The translations under genes were made by a program, and so were the position numbers. Below the pieces are notes generated by a model, which was not told the DNA's origin, made no database searches, and was given only the letters and a program-made list of their open reading frames with translations. From Tretioscincus oriximinensis (taxonomy: Eukaryota; Chordata; Lepidosauria; Squamata; Gymnophthalmidae), in contig JAJVDF010000281.1 in the NCBI GenBank assembly GCA_022410635.1, positions 920,585 to 984,584 on the forward strand: a stretch of 64,000 nt of DNA, written 5' to 3'. Shown here piece by piece: positions 53,001 through 62,760 of this stretch (positions are counted from its first letter, which is position 1; each line of letters begins with the position of its first letter).

Positions 53001-56000
53001 GTTTTGTTACAGATGAAGTTGAAATACTGCATCATAGGATTTATTGTCAATTAAAATAATCACATTTCTGTGAAGTTCACTATATCAATAATTTGCTGTA
53101 ATGAAGAATGGGACATGCATAATTAACTCTATCCCTGGGCATCCAAGTGAAACCCCGTTATAAGAACCCCGAAATAACCAAATTCATAGGGTAACAAACA
53201 AATTTGAAAGTCCTGGTGGAACACTCGTAAAAATAATGTTGGTTACAACGGGTTTCACTATAACAAAGTTTCATTATAACAAACAAGTTCACCTGACCCT
53301 TGGGGTTTATTATAATGAGGTTTCACCTGTATAACATTTTTCAAGTTCAGGTGGGAGGTGGAACTTGCATCAATGCCCACACACAAGACTGAGGAATCCA
53401 TAAACATGGGAAAAGATCAAGATCTGCAGAAGCCATTAAAAACTCATTAGACTTATTCAACTGTTCACAAATTAAGATGATCACAAACCTGTGCTAAGAA
53501 CATTAGTGACAGTGGGGGAGGAGCTAATGGAAAGTCCAGCCAATCCCTGCTCAGCTCCTGTGGTTCCAGGTGGTAATGAAGGTGGAGGATTAACAGAAGA
53601 AAGCTGAACCTGATTGGGGAAAAGAATACATAGTGTAGAAAACCAATTTCAGCAGAACAAATTGGAATAAAAGAAACAGCATCCGTCTCTTAAGATTCAA
53701 CTTTATGAAAGGAACAGGAAATAAAAGCTTTGTGTCAGTCCACTAGTGTGTTGAATTAAGCGCTTCCTTCTTGGTTCTCCACTGAACCCTCAAGCATTCC
53801 AAGAAGTACAACCTCACACAGTGTTAAGGGACACATTATTCACTACTATCAGTTTTAATGAATTGTGCCGAGGATAGCAACATTGCAGCCTGATTGTAAT
53901 GGACTTGTTAGAACAAAAAGGACTATAACTTACTTCTGTAAAGCCATCTTTGAGCGGACTAACAGGTACATTAGACAACTGTCCAGGAAGAGAAACCTTC
54001 TTTCCTTCTTCAAAAGGGCGCGTAGGTATTCGATGCAAATAGCCGTATCCAATTCCACAACCTAGGCTTTTAGTATATAAAAACAGTTTGTTAAACAGAA
54101 TTCAAAGAAATAGCTGTGTCAGTCTGGATACTAGCAGTTTCTTAAGTGTAGCACCTTAAGAAACTGAAAAGAAAAAGTAGGCAGCGTGGGCTTTTGTAGG
54201 CAAGTACCCATCCGTAGCAGTGAAAAAGAAGACTTACCTACGAAAGCTTATTCCCTTTTTCTTGTTAATTTCTAAGGTGCTTTGAGATCCCTTTGTTAGA
54301 ATCCTTTAAAGAAAAGCTTTAATGCTCAATAGCTTTGGACAGAGAAACCCATGGTAGCGTACTTCCCGTCTCTGACTTCAGAGAACACAGATAGCTGTTC
54401 CGCTGGGTCCCAGCATTGGGCCATTTCCAAAGCAACATGTGCCAAATGGGCATGATAGTCATACAGCTTGTTCGGTGTCAATGTGGTAGCTGTGTCAACT
54501 TCTACTGGTGTTTATCTCAGGGGAAGAATGCCTGAGAGTGCTTGCCAGCTCACAGTGGCCCTCAGAAGAGGACTCTACACCTGCTGTGTGCCTTGAGCAT
54601 GTGGACACTGTGTTTATGGGGCCAATCCTAGGTACTGCCTTCCAGTGCCTGGTTGATGTGGCTTTAGCTCATTTATCCAGGAGGTAGAAAAATAGCTTCA
54701 ACAAGAACTGTTCCAGAAGACCTTTTCAGTAGTGACACATTATTTCCTATAATCATTTTCCTAAAGGCAGATAGTAAAGAATATCTGAAAGAAGTAATCT
54801 AAGTCAGATAGTTGAGGAAGAAAAAAATCCCCAAAGCTTTATTGGTAACTTGGAGACATGAAAGGAAGCTAATTCCAATTTTATTTTTAATGTCAAAGCA
54901 AACATGAAAGAACAGCAGTTTATAGCAGATATATACTGATATAGAATGTACGTAGAGGCTAAAGTATCCCATATGAGGGTTTTTTTTAAAAAAAGAAACT
55001 GATTCTGTGCTGAAAAATCTATACATTCAATACACTGCAGTAGAAACTGGGTCTCACACAGATAAAGTTCTATAATTGTATGCAGAAAATCTTGTTTGCT
55101 TCCAANGTATTACAAGATCTCCATGCTAGATTTTTCAGGAAGAAATCATGTAGCACACAAGGAGTCTCACTATGACCTCACTTTTTTACTAGTCGAGATG
55201 GAACATTTTTACCTCAAATTAGATGAGTATCAATCATCTGACAGCTAGACAGTGGGTCTCGGTGCACAGTTGTGGGAAGACGATAAAATTCAAATTATAA
55301 AATGAACTATTCAGTAGCCATGTTGATTTTAACCTTGTAAAATGTACTGTTTCTTATACAGATGTAAACAATCATTAGTGTTTACTTTCTTCTCTTGTCT
55401 GCTTCTATCAATCCTCTTGGGATCTCCACTCTGCCCAGACCTGGCGCCTGGTCCAGACAAGAATCTCTTCTGCCTGGGATCGCGTCCACCCTTTCTCTCT
55501 TCTTGCTCCCTCTCTCTGGAACTCTCTTCCCATTGATCTATGTTCTTCGCTCATCTTCTTGCATCTTTTAAATCGCAACTTAAAACTCTTCTATTCACTA
55601 GGGCCTTTGATAGCCCCCACTAACTTCCTATTCGAATAGTACATATTCTTCTAACCTGCTTTATACTGTACAGAGCTAAGTATATGGCTAGTGCTATATA
55701 AATAATCATTAATAATAATTAGTGAGTACTCAGGTACAAGGATAAGAGGGTGTGAATGCTTATGTTGGACTGGTGTGTGTGTGTTTTGCCTCTGAAAGAA
55801 GCTGCCATGTGTGAAAGAACCTTGAAAACTATGAGATCAACTCTTCACTGGGATGAGGGTATCCACATTCCCAATACTCCTACAGAACAGTGTTATGACA
55901 AACAGATTATTGTTTGGTCTGAAGGAATTCTTAATAAACTGGGTTTTGGCCAGAGGGGGTGTCCAGTCCTTCAGACACTGGCTTTCTTTTCCGTCAGCTG

Positions 56001-59000
56001 AGAACGGTTCATTACAACTGAACGCTTATGCAAACAAGGATTTAACACTCTAGTTTTATAACATTTTCTTACCTTCCTTCCCCACCCCATGCAGAGTTTG
56101 GAGTAATGACAACTTCCCGACAATTATCTGTGTCTGTGTTGTATACATAAAGTCTTAATGGTTTGCCTTCATGAGTTTCAATAAGGGAGAATAAATCTTC
56201 TGACTGAAAAATAATCACAATAATTTTTAGTTAACTTAAAAGATGCTAAAGTTTGCCCTCCCAATAATTCCATTTCAGTGCTTCAAAATTCACCAGAGAA
56301 GCAGCTTTTCCAATTTCTAAACACCTATTTAAATGCAAATTGCAAAATAAACTACTACTGATTATAAGAAGTCATTTTTGAATTTTCAATTTACTTTTAC
56401 AGTACGGTATAGTTACAACGAAACTAAATTCATTAGAAATAATATGTTCTCTAATAAATAGGATAGACACTTGCCTCATTCATGACAGTATCTGCACCAA
56501 TTATGTAGTCACTATGAGGTCTCAGACCTGCAAGCACAGCAGGAGAATTTGGTTCAACTTCCTAGGATCAAAACAAAATTAGAGATGAGTTGAAAATTTT
56601 AGCTACATTGGGGGAAATGTTGACAATAACATTAGGTTTTGACACCGAAGAGGATGACTTCATTTTATACGCTGCTTTTCTCAACCCAAAGGGACTCAAA
56701 GCTATTTAATCTCTTCATGAAAGGCACCTTGTGAAGGAGGTGGGTGAGAAAATTCCGAAGAACTGTGACTACTTTAAGGTCACTAATTGGCTTTATGTAG
56801 GAGTAAAGAATTGAACTGGGACATTATTAGATATTAACCACATGTGACATTAACCACAANATCAGATCAAGCAAGCAAAAACTGTCTTTCAGATCCATAA
56901 GAACATAAGAACATAAGAAGAGCCATACTGGATCAGGCCACAGCCCATCGAGTCCAGCATTCTGTGTCACACAGAGGCCCACCAGATGCACCTGGGCAGT
57001 CCGAACAGAGGAAAGCAAAATATGCTGCTCCTGTTCGTGACTCCCTGCAAATGGTATTTCAAGAGTCCTGCCTGTTGCTCCATCCCGGAGGCGACATCCA
57101 GACAACTATCTTAGTATCCATTTATACTCTTAAGTGTCCATAAACCTGTCTAGTCCTGTCTTGAAACTATCCAGCCTTGGCTTGCCAGAAATCTTGCTGT
57201 TAATGGATACTACTGAGTCATAGTCTATTCCAGGTTCACCGGATGAACTCTCTGCCATTATTTTCTTGGGATTTACCACTGTCCACTACTAAGCAGAGGC
57301 TGGGGATTGAACTGGNAAACCTCAGCTTCCCAGGCAATTTGATTTAACACTGAGCTACAGATTTCTCCCTCTAAAACTTCTCTCTTTGGTCAGGGATGGG
57401 GGGACAAACAGCCTCTTTTCAAACTAATTTGATGTATCACTTAAACAAAATTAAGAACACTGAACTGGTCTAGATATAGATTTAATCTGTTAGTCCATAT
57501 GGTCAATATATCCACTGAATTTTTCCTTATTCTTTGCTCCCTCTTGCTACAATATGCAAGGCAAAGATGGGCAGCAGCAAATTATTAGAATATATAATCA
57601 AGACAAAGGGACAAACTTTCACATAGACGGTCATTTTACATTTCATCTACCTGTGCTATTGTACTACCACCTCCAGCAAGGAGGATTGTAGGCACTTGGA
57701 GACTAACAAGAGAAAGGTAGATGGCAAAAGCTTTCAGAGACCCGTTTACTTCTTCAAAAGTCTATGAAAGCTCTTGCNACCTATCTTTCCCTTGCTAGTC
57801 TCCAAGTGCTACAAGCCGCCTTGATAGACCTTCTACTAGACTAACACGGCTATTTCTCTGAAATCGACTATAGTACCACCTGTTAGATAACATTTATTGC
57901 TCTTCCACATGAGCTTTTACCTACCATAGATGTAAAAGTTGACCATTATATGCAACGGATACAACGCAAAGTAAAGACTTCAGAGAACCAAGTGATCAAA
58001 ATAAGGCTGGTTTCATTAATTATAACTTCACGCAAGTTCACTCAGAGGACTGAATATATGCAAGGGAATAAAAAAGAAGACACAAGGAAGCTATTTGCTA
58101 AAATTACACAATCCCAACTTTTAAGTTCTGGCCAGAATCACTGTAACACGGTTCATTGTTAAAATAGAATATTCTATTAGCACAGTGGCTCCCAATCCAT
58201 GAGTCATGACCCCAAACGGGGTCGCAATGGGTTTTCTGTGGGGTCATGGGGCCCCAATGACGAGTGGATGGAACTTTTTTTATTAAAAAAATTAATAATG
58301 CCATATGGAGATGTATGCAGTAGGTGCGCACTATAATTGGTCCCCGTGTTGCTTCATGTGATGAATGAGGAACATTTTGCTGGGTACGCTGTCGTCCATG
58401 GGGTCATGACTCCCAAAAAGGTTGGGAACTGCTGCATTAACACGAGAAGGACTTGTATACCCAGATTTGGGACTAGGGAAAACTTTTGGAAATCTGTATT
58501 CTTACCAGCACATGCCATACATTCTCATTGGCACCATCGAAGCTGCAAAAGCGGATGCTCACTCCCAGCAGTCCTTGGCCTCCCCATAGGTTACTCGGTG
58601 TGACGGATGTCTCTCTGAGTTCCAGTGTTTTGCTGCTGTACACCAGCATCTTGACAGGTTTCTCCACATTTGCTTTCAGCAGGTCCTTAAGAGTGTCATT
58701 ATCTTTATTCTAGAAAAGGCATACTGTGATTTACTATTTACGGTTTTCACCACTATATCAGTATAAGCATTTCAAAACTGTCACAAGACAACTCTAATCT
58801 TCACATATTTTATAAAAAGTCCTGCNTATGGAAGCAATACATTAGGATGATTTCACGAAAAATGTTTTAAAAGAACAATGAATAGCGTTAAGGGAGTAAT
58901 ATTGGTGCTTTTATGTAGAAGAAACACAATAGGTTAATTCAAAAACTTTTCACAGCAGATAGGATTTGAAACCATGTGTCTGACATACACTCTGAGATAC

Positions 59001-60369
59001 CCTCTCTCTTAGGGTAATTCTATAATGGCAAGTAGACTGGGCCAGTAAATGTAGCAGCAGTCTCTCTTCTATATACTGGTGTGGTCCAAAGGAAAGTGTC
59101 GAATGAGATCTCACTTGGACCAAGACCAGTTTAAGGAAGGGAGATTCCTAAGTAATTTCTGGACTGAACCTTATTCTGGGCTGTATCTCAGAATAGGACC
59201 CTGCCATAATCTACACGAATACAAGGATAGTAGGTTCAATTTCAAGATAAAGCCCAGAATAAGCCACAGTGAGAAAAGATACTTGCTGATCTACTATACA
59301 TGACAGTGCAGAATTGCCCCTAGTGTAAAGTTTGCTGAGAATTAGAACTTACTCTCATCTAGTCATAATAACCAATTTCTTCCCAAGTTTGAGNTTTTTT
59401 ATATGTATGTGCCATGGGGTATGTAACATTTTACCAACCTGCCCAGAAGCCCATTAAAAGGGAAATCNGTGGTGAAGGATTAAAGAAACAAGAGAAGCAG
59501 TCACATCGTCCATCATCCAAACAAACATGGGCCATTCTCATGNGGGGAAAAAGCAGCGGAGTGGAATAGGAACTTCCTCCACTGTTTTCTCCCGTCGCCA
59601 GCCCCATTTTAAAGTCTGCACATGTTAGAGGTCTGGTCCTTGGGGATCTCCTGGGAAAGGCNGAAGAACACCCAAAGGCTGGGGTACACGGCAGCAGGAG
59701 ATCTAAGAAGATCTCCTGCCTTCATCCCTCACCTTTTTTCCTGTACAGATTGGAACCACAACTGTGATCAGCTAATTGGAACAGCTGGGAGCAGCCAAAG
59801 TAATCCAAGCCACTACATGAAAAAAGATGTTGGTGGTGGTAAGGCAGAAGATTTGCTTAGATCTCCTGCCCCATGCACCCAGCCTTTGGGATTCTTGTCT
59901 TTTCCAGAAGACCCCCCAGGACTGGACCTCCAACATGTGCGAACTTTNAAATGGGGCTGGAGACAGGAGAAAACAGTGGAGGGAGTTCCTATTCTTCTCC
60001 GCTGCTTTTTCCCCTCATGAGAATGGCCCATGTGTGTTTGGACGATGTGACTTGCTCCTGTCAAAGCTCCCAGCAAAATGGTTGCCAGAGTGCATTTAAT
60101 GCGAATTGTGTTAAGCTGCACTTGTGAGTTTTCTGAGCAAACTTTGCTCAGAAAACGGACTGCTGTCTTGAGTATAGCCAGTACATTTTCCACTTGGATT
60201 ACATGGAAAACCAATGTGGCCAACTTGGATCCAAACAGCTTTCTTGTATATGCAATGACAATAAATTTTAATTCAAGAATTATCTTACCAGTCGTGAACC
60301 ATTAATAGAAACAATAAAATCAAAGAACGGCTCCAGCCCAGCTCTGTGTCCTGGTGAATTTTCTTGTAC
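46699..60369 (-). CDS. GORASP2: GORASP2 (GRASP55), all but first coding exon (9 exons, spliced)
   Basis: Golgi peripheral membrane protein that oligomerises to tether and stack cisternae and takes part in unconventional secretion. Coding exons, in transcript order: 60369-60289, 58709-58506, 56561-56475, 56203-56073, 54066-53934, 53609-53489, 50141-50064, 48174-48064 and 47060-46699. They join to 435 codons plus stop, in frame. The first residue here equals human residue 22; the missing exon holds Met1 and the myristoylated Gly2. Visible: PDZ-like domain 1 (to about human 107), PDZ-like domain 2 (about 108-212, with C192 of GCGIGYGYL), then a Ser/Pro-rich tail. C103 is present in [14 protein letters not shown]-type SNLWGGQG and SAWGGEG motifs occur in both PDZ domains. 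Oddities: one intron uses a GC donor, and the human T222/T225 phosphosite pair reads V and S. It matches GORASP2 rather than GORASP1 along its length and in the tail. Confidence 0.97.
47445..47690 (+). mobile_element. L2 LINE 3' end in GORASP2 intron
   Basis: CCTGTCCGTGCCTTAAGATC, CCTGGTCTTTGGCTG, CTGCCCTGAGATCTTTGGAT, then AATAAATAAATA. The frame is decayed. Confidence 0.85.
48064..48174 (-). CDS. GORASP2: GORASP2 exon 9
   Basis: Codes [20 protein letters not shown] then [17 protein letters not shown]. Proline/leucine-rich disordered tail. Acceptor CTTTTAG, donor GTATGT. Confidence 0.95.
48367..48450. mobile_element. Palindromic Tc1/mariner-like MITE, copy 2
   Basis: ATTCTGCTCAAAACAACCAA ... 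TTGTTTTGAGCTGAAT. The core TTAACATAACAGTGTAACA is the inverse of the core at 230-310. Confidence 0.82.
48683..49100. mobile_element. TIR-type dispersed repeat 'family R', copy 3
   Basis: Follows copies 1 and 2 block by block. The clearest motif pair is CTGGGAAGTGTAGT (48933-48946) and ACTACAGCTCCCAG (48998-49011). Confidence 0.7.
49180..49660 (+). mobile_element. L2 LINE 3' end, decayed
   Basis: Follows ATGGGGCTGnCCTTGAAAACGG-like order: CAATCCTTGAAGATGG, CACTGGCTGCCCATTCGTTA, GTGGAACAGTCTCCCCTGTG, CCACCCTGAGACCTTTAGG and an AATAAATAAATA tail. Confidence 0.85.
50064..50141 (-). CDS. GORASP2: GORASP2 exon 8
   Basis: Codes [20 protein letters not shown] then PAVTLPG, a proline-rich segment. 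Acceptor TCAATAG, donor GTAAGG. Confidence 0.95.
50142..50924. other. GORASP2 intron, unassigned
   Basis: AT-rich intron with a poly-A run near 50434. Nothing else recognised. Confidence 0.45.
50925..51290 (-). mobile_element. Foldback fragment joined to a reversed CR1 3' end
   Basis: 50925-51010 is a family F piece (CTATTCCAAGACACAGCCCA). 51008-51290 is an inverted CR1 end (CATAAGAACATAAAAGAGGA, GGGCCAGAGCCCATCTAGTC, TTGACTCCCTGCAAATGGCA). Confidence 0.8.
51291..51944. other. GORASP2 intron, unassigned
   Basis: No recognised repeat. A tRNA-like TATAACTCAGTGGTAGGGC at about 51892 may be a SINE head fragment. Confidence 0.45.
51945..52275 (-). mobile_element. tRNA-derived SINE 'family C' with GAA tail
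   Basis: On the - strand: head GAATGGTTCAGTCGATTAGG, box B GGTTTCGAAGCCC, body, then a CTT-rich tail (GAAGAA on +, 51952-51990). Matches 31950-32465. Confidence 0.82.
52497..52576. repeat. (GTAA/GTAG)n microsatellite
   Basis: Alternating GTAAG and GTAGG units directly before ACTTTATTAGTCAATAAATT. Confidence 0.9.
52577..53143. other. GORASP2 intron, unassigned
   Basis: AT-rich. A 61-codon frame (52816-53001) has a hydrophobic stretch but no family match that I recognise. Treated as chance. Confidence 0.4.
53144..53329. mobile_element. Pogo-like 'family G' MITE
   Basis: CAAGTGAAACCCCGTTATAA ... TATAATGAGGTTTCACCTG followed by TA. Closest in sequence to the copies at 41003 and 61476. Confidence 0.88.
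53489..53609 (-). CDS. GORASP2: GORASP2 exon 7
   Basis: Codes [20 protein letters not shown] then [20 protein letters not shown], the start of the Ser/Pro-rich regulatory region. Acceptor AATCAG, donor GTTTGT (weak but canonical). Confidence 0.95.
53934..54066 (-). CDS. GORASP2: GORASP2 exon 6 (end of GRASP domain, regulatory linker)
   Basis: Codes [20 protein letters not shown] then [20 protein letters not shown] and GFTE. The human TP-x-TP ERK/CDK target pair (T222, T225) reads VP-V-SP here. Acceptor CTAAAAG, donor GTAAGT. Confidence 0.96.
54090..54305. repeat. Palindromic repeat 'family P'
   Basis: AATAGCTGTGTCAGTCTGGA at the left; TACGAAAGCTTATTCCC and TTCTAAGGTGCTTTGAGATC at the right. 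It belongs to the common reptilian repeat with AGCCGTGTTAGTCT and CGAAAGCTTAT blocks. Confidence 0.65.
54306..55379. other. GORASP2 intron, unassigned
   Basis: No named repeat or coding signal. Confidence 0.45.
55380..55725 (+). mobile_element. L2-clade LINE 3' end, different subfamily
   Basis: Broken frames keep the L2 C-terminal pattern ([13 protein letters not shown] then [18 protein letters not shown]). The 3' end is TGTACAGAGCTAAGTATATG then GCTATATAAATAATCATTAA, unlike the ATAAATA-tailed copies. Confidence 0.7.
56073..56203 (-). CDS. GORASP2: GORASP2 exon 5
   Basis: Codes [20 protein letters not shown] then [20 protein letters not shown] and GEG, plus AG of a Ser codon. Core of the second PDZ-like domain. 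Acceptor TTTTTCAG, donor GTAAGA. Confidence 0.97.
56475..56561 (-). CDS. GORASP2: GORASP2 exon 4, followed by a GC donor
   Basis: Twenty-nine codons, [20 protein letters not shown] then IGADTVMNE, the start of PDZ-like domain 2. The donor reads GAG|GCAAGT, a GC-AG intron with otherwise perfect consensus. The next exon joins in frame. Confidence 0.96.
56655..56860 (-). mobile_element. tRNA-derived SINE 'family C', decayed
   Basis: TACGCTGCTTTTCTCAACCC, AAGGGACTCAAAGCTATTTA, then GAATTGAACTGGGA (inverse box B). No purine tail is left. Confidence 0.65.
56897..57190 (-). mobile_element. CR1 LINE 3' end, reversed, well preserved
   Basis: Starts CATAAGAACATAAGAACATA; body matches the inverse of 15500-15715 almost base for base (GAGCCATACTGGATCAGGCC, AGTCCGAACAGAGGAAAGCA). 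Confidence 0.9.
57195..57375 (-). mobile_element. tRNA-derived SINE fragment, third type
   Basis: On the - strand: ATCTGTAGCTCAGTGTTAAA (box A) and GTTCAATCCCCAGCCTCTGC (box B), about 40 bases apart. A SINE head, not a working tRNA, since no cloverleaf closes. Confidence 0.65.
57680..57870. repeat. Palindromic repeat 'family P', foldable copy
   Basis: GCACTTGGAGACTAACAAGA (left) and CTTGCTAGTCTCCAAGTGC (right) are inverse, as are AAAGCTTTCA and TGAAAGCT further in. Ends in AGACTAACACGGCTATTTCT. Confidence 0.8.
57871..58174. other. GORASP2 intron, unassigned
   Basis: No recognised element. Confidence 0.45.
58183..58434. mobile_element. hAT-Charlie-like MITE
   Basis: CAGTGGCTCCCAATCC ... GGTTGGGAACTGCTG, with further inverse blocks GAGTCATGACCCC / GGGGTCATGACTC. 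Flanks TATTAGCA and CATTAACA look like a decayed 8-bp duplication. Confidence 0.85.
58506..58709 (-). CDS. GORASP2: GORASP2 exon 3
   Basis: Sixty-eight codons, [20 protein letters not shown] to ANENVWHVL. Includes [11 protein letters not shown] and the Cys equivalent to human C103, reported to join a zinc site with Golgin-45. Acceptor TCTAG, donor GTAAGA. Confidence 0.97.
58710..59149. other. GORASP2 intron, unassigned
   Basis: No recognised element. Confidence 0.45.
59150..59285. mobile_element. Foldback MITE 'family F', copy
   Basis: GAACCTTATTCTGGGCTGTA and AAGCCCAGAATAAGCCACAG are inverse ends; the centre has CTGCCATAATCTACACG. Confidence 0.75.
59497..60058. repeat. Long inverted repeat, about 225-230-bp arms
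   Basis: 59497-59727 and 59836-60058 are inverse with high identity (roughly nine in ten by eye); the spacer is 108 bases. Matching blocks include TCACATCGTCCA, ATGGGCCATTCTCATG, AAAAAGCAGCGGAG, CCACTGTTTTCTCC, AGCCCCATTTTAAAG and CAGGAGATCTAAG. Frames inside are mirror images, not genes. Confidence 0.9.
60289..60369 (-). CDS. GORASP2: GORASP2 exon 2
   Basis: Twenty-seven whole codons, [20 protein letters not shown] then SINGSRL, in the first PDZ-like domain. Acceptor TTTTACAG, donor GTAAGA. Exon 1 was not found between here and 64000. Confidence 0.96.
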
Positions 60370-60532
60370 CTGTAAAAATAAATGTTTTATGAAATTTAGG
60401 AAGACCTTCAATTTTCAATCAATTTTTATTAGGCCTCATGTTCAACTGATGCAGTTGAGAATTCTAAAGTGCCCAATGTGGATACTCAGTTACATTGCCT
60501 CTTTACAAAGTAATGGTATAATCTCACTTGGA

Positions 60533-60671
60533 ATGCTGGTAGATCCTTACCAATATACAATGTAATATACAATATATATACACAGTTAAATAATTATTAT
60601 ATACAATATATTTTGAACACACTGTATACAATTGTATATTACACTGTATATTGTTAAGGATCTACCAGCAT
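60533..60671. repeat. Hairpin: 40-bp arms, 59-base loop
   Basis: 60533-60572 (ATGCTGGTAGATCCTTACCA...) and 60632-60671 are inverse with about 2 mismatches. The loop is AT-rich. In GORASP2 intron 1. Confidence 0.9.
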
Positions 60672-61475
60672 ATATATACACTCAATGTAAATGGAAACAG
60701 TTCAGAAGTGAGTGATTTGGAAGGGTTAGGAAGTCTCTTTTGAGCAATGGTTGAATTATTGGTGGCTTTTTCATTTAGAAAGGGAGTCCTGTGAGAAAGC
60801 ACACAACAGAAGTGCATAGATTCTATATAAATTAGTAAGAATAGGCTAGGAGAACCCTCAACACTAAGAAAAAGGGGATTATTTAAAGAAAGTGTATTTT
60901 TGAAACAGAACAAAATATATTTTGTTTACGCAACATATAGTTAAGCATTGAGAATCAGTAGCAGAAGAAATGGTATTGACCCCAAAAGTTAAAGTCAACA
61001 CAGGTTTCCAGCTCTGACTCAATGTGATTTCAGAGAGCTACACATAGAAGGCAGTAAACCTTTAGTCAGCTGCTTGGAAACCTAGAAAAAAAGCAAGATG
61101 TTCACTGATATCCTAACTTATTGGTTTTCATATGTGGGTAACTGGCACAAGGAGACACGGATGATGGATTAAATGGGCCACAGATATAATTAAATTTTAT
61201 ACTGTATTTTGTATTATTAAGCAATCCTCTGCAAAAACATTATTAATTCATAAGATTATATACAGATTGCAGTGCACCAGCACAACTTTGTTTGTTCCCC
61301 ATACTTCAAATATCAGGATATAGTGTAAGCAACTCCCTTTGGGTTTATTGCTATATTTAATAAAACCTTGAAGGGCAAAGGTAAAACAACGTGTACACTA
61401 TGTTAAATTATATAGCTTAATTTGTATTTGTTTAATTGGTTCTTAGTAGCCTAGAGAGGAAAGACAACATTAATA
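60672..61475. other. GORASP2 intron 1, unassigned
   Basis: AT-rich, no recognised element and no exon. Confidence 0.45.
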
Positions 61476-61635
61476 CAGGTGAAACCCTGTTACAAAAGAC
61501 CCCGATATAGCAACATTCACAGTATAACAAATTTGAAAGTCCTGGCAATGCCTGTAAAAATAATGTTAGTTACAATGGATTTTGTTGTAACAAAATTCCA
61601 TTATAGTGAACAAATCTGCCTTGGCGTTTCACCTG
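61476..61635. mobile_element. Pogo-like 'family G' MITE with TA duplication
   Basis: CAGGTGAAACCCTGTTACAA ... GGCGTTTCACCTG between TA dinucleotides. Shares ATAACAAATTTGAAAGTCCT with the other copies. Confidence 0.88.
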
Positions 61636-61689
61636 TATAAAGCCAAGAAGAAATATTTTAACCAGTCACTGAAAACCATGTAATGTTGG

Positions 61690-61850
61690 TATTTATCTAT
61701 TTATTTACACTTACACCCCGCCCCGTACGCGAAGGACTTAGGGAAGCAATGGTAGCCAACATTCCTCCATTATGAGGCTGTTCCAGAACCTGAGGACTAC
61801 CACAGAAAATCCCTTTCTCATGTACCATCTGCCAAAAAAGGATGGTATTT
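61690..61850 (-). mobile_element. L2 LINE 3' end, reversed
   Basis: TATCTATTTATTTACACTTA, CACCCCGCCCCGTACGCGAA, then ATTATGAGGCTGTTCCAGAA, the inverse of the coding end seen in other copies. Confidence 0.7.
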
Positions 61851-62369
61851 TATGTTGTTCACAAATTCATTCTTAATTGGCAGAGTGCAACAGATTGGGG
61901 CTGGGGGTGAAAGGTAGGAAGAATGGAATAAAAGAACTGTTAGGCCACTTTGGGTGATTATTATCAGGTTATAAAAGGCTCAGATCTTTCAACTTATTCA
62001 TCCTGGGACAATCTAAGAGTCCATTATCTAGAGAATATACAATCATTAAATGAGACCTTCAAACAAACTTCATTTAAAGAAAACCTGATTCCAAGCTGAA
62101 ACCAGCCATCGCTTCCTATATTAATGAACTCAAATTAACANTAGTTAATTAATAACATGAGCTTTTATACTTGTCTTTTCAGATACCATCATTAATGCCA
62201 GAAGTAACCAAAATTTTGGTATTAAGCACAAAGGATCTTTTATTCCAGAAATTTGTGTGTTGCTGAAGTCACACTCTTTGTTCCTTGCACTTAACGAGCT
62301 ATTTGAAGCCAGGGCAGGGATGTTTAAACATCCTTGCTAAAAATTGTGTTGCTTTTGCTTAATTTAAGA

Positions 62370-62760
62370 AAACTTCTAAAATACAGAAGAAAGAAAAGCC
62401 CATACCTGTTCTTGACTTCCTGCAAATAATATTTAAAGAATACCACCTCCTTTTCCATTTTAATAACTACTGCTACACCTGTCTTCCATGAATGTACCTA
62501 ATCCTATCTTGAAGCTGTCCAGGCTGCTAGTTACCACCATCTCCTCTGGAAGTGACTTTCATAGACCAATAGACACTCTGGATGAAAAAAAAACCTTTCT
62601 CTTGTCTTTCCTAACTCTTCTGCCTATCAGCTTCAAGGAATGTCCTCTAGTCTTGTGATACTGTATTCCACTCTAGAAGTGATCTGCTCTATAGTTATGG
62701 AACATTCTGCTAAAATATTCTCCAGAGGCAGCTTTTCAACTTCTATTTGAAAACCTGCAA
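62370..62760 (-). mobile_element. CR1 LINE 3' region, reversed and old
   Basis: TGTTCTTGACTTCCTGCAAA, ATCTTGAAGCTGTCCAGGCT, CTCTGGAAGTGACTTTCAT and GAATGTCCTCTAGTCTTGTG follow the inverse CR1 end. Confidence 0.75.
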
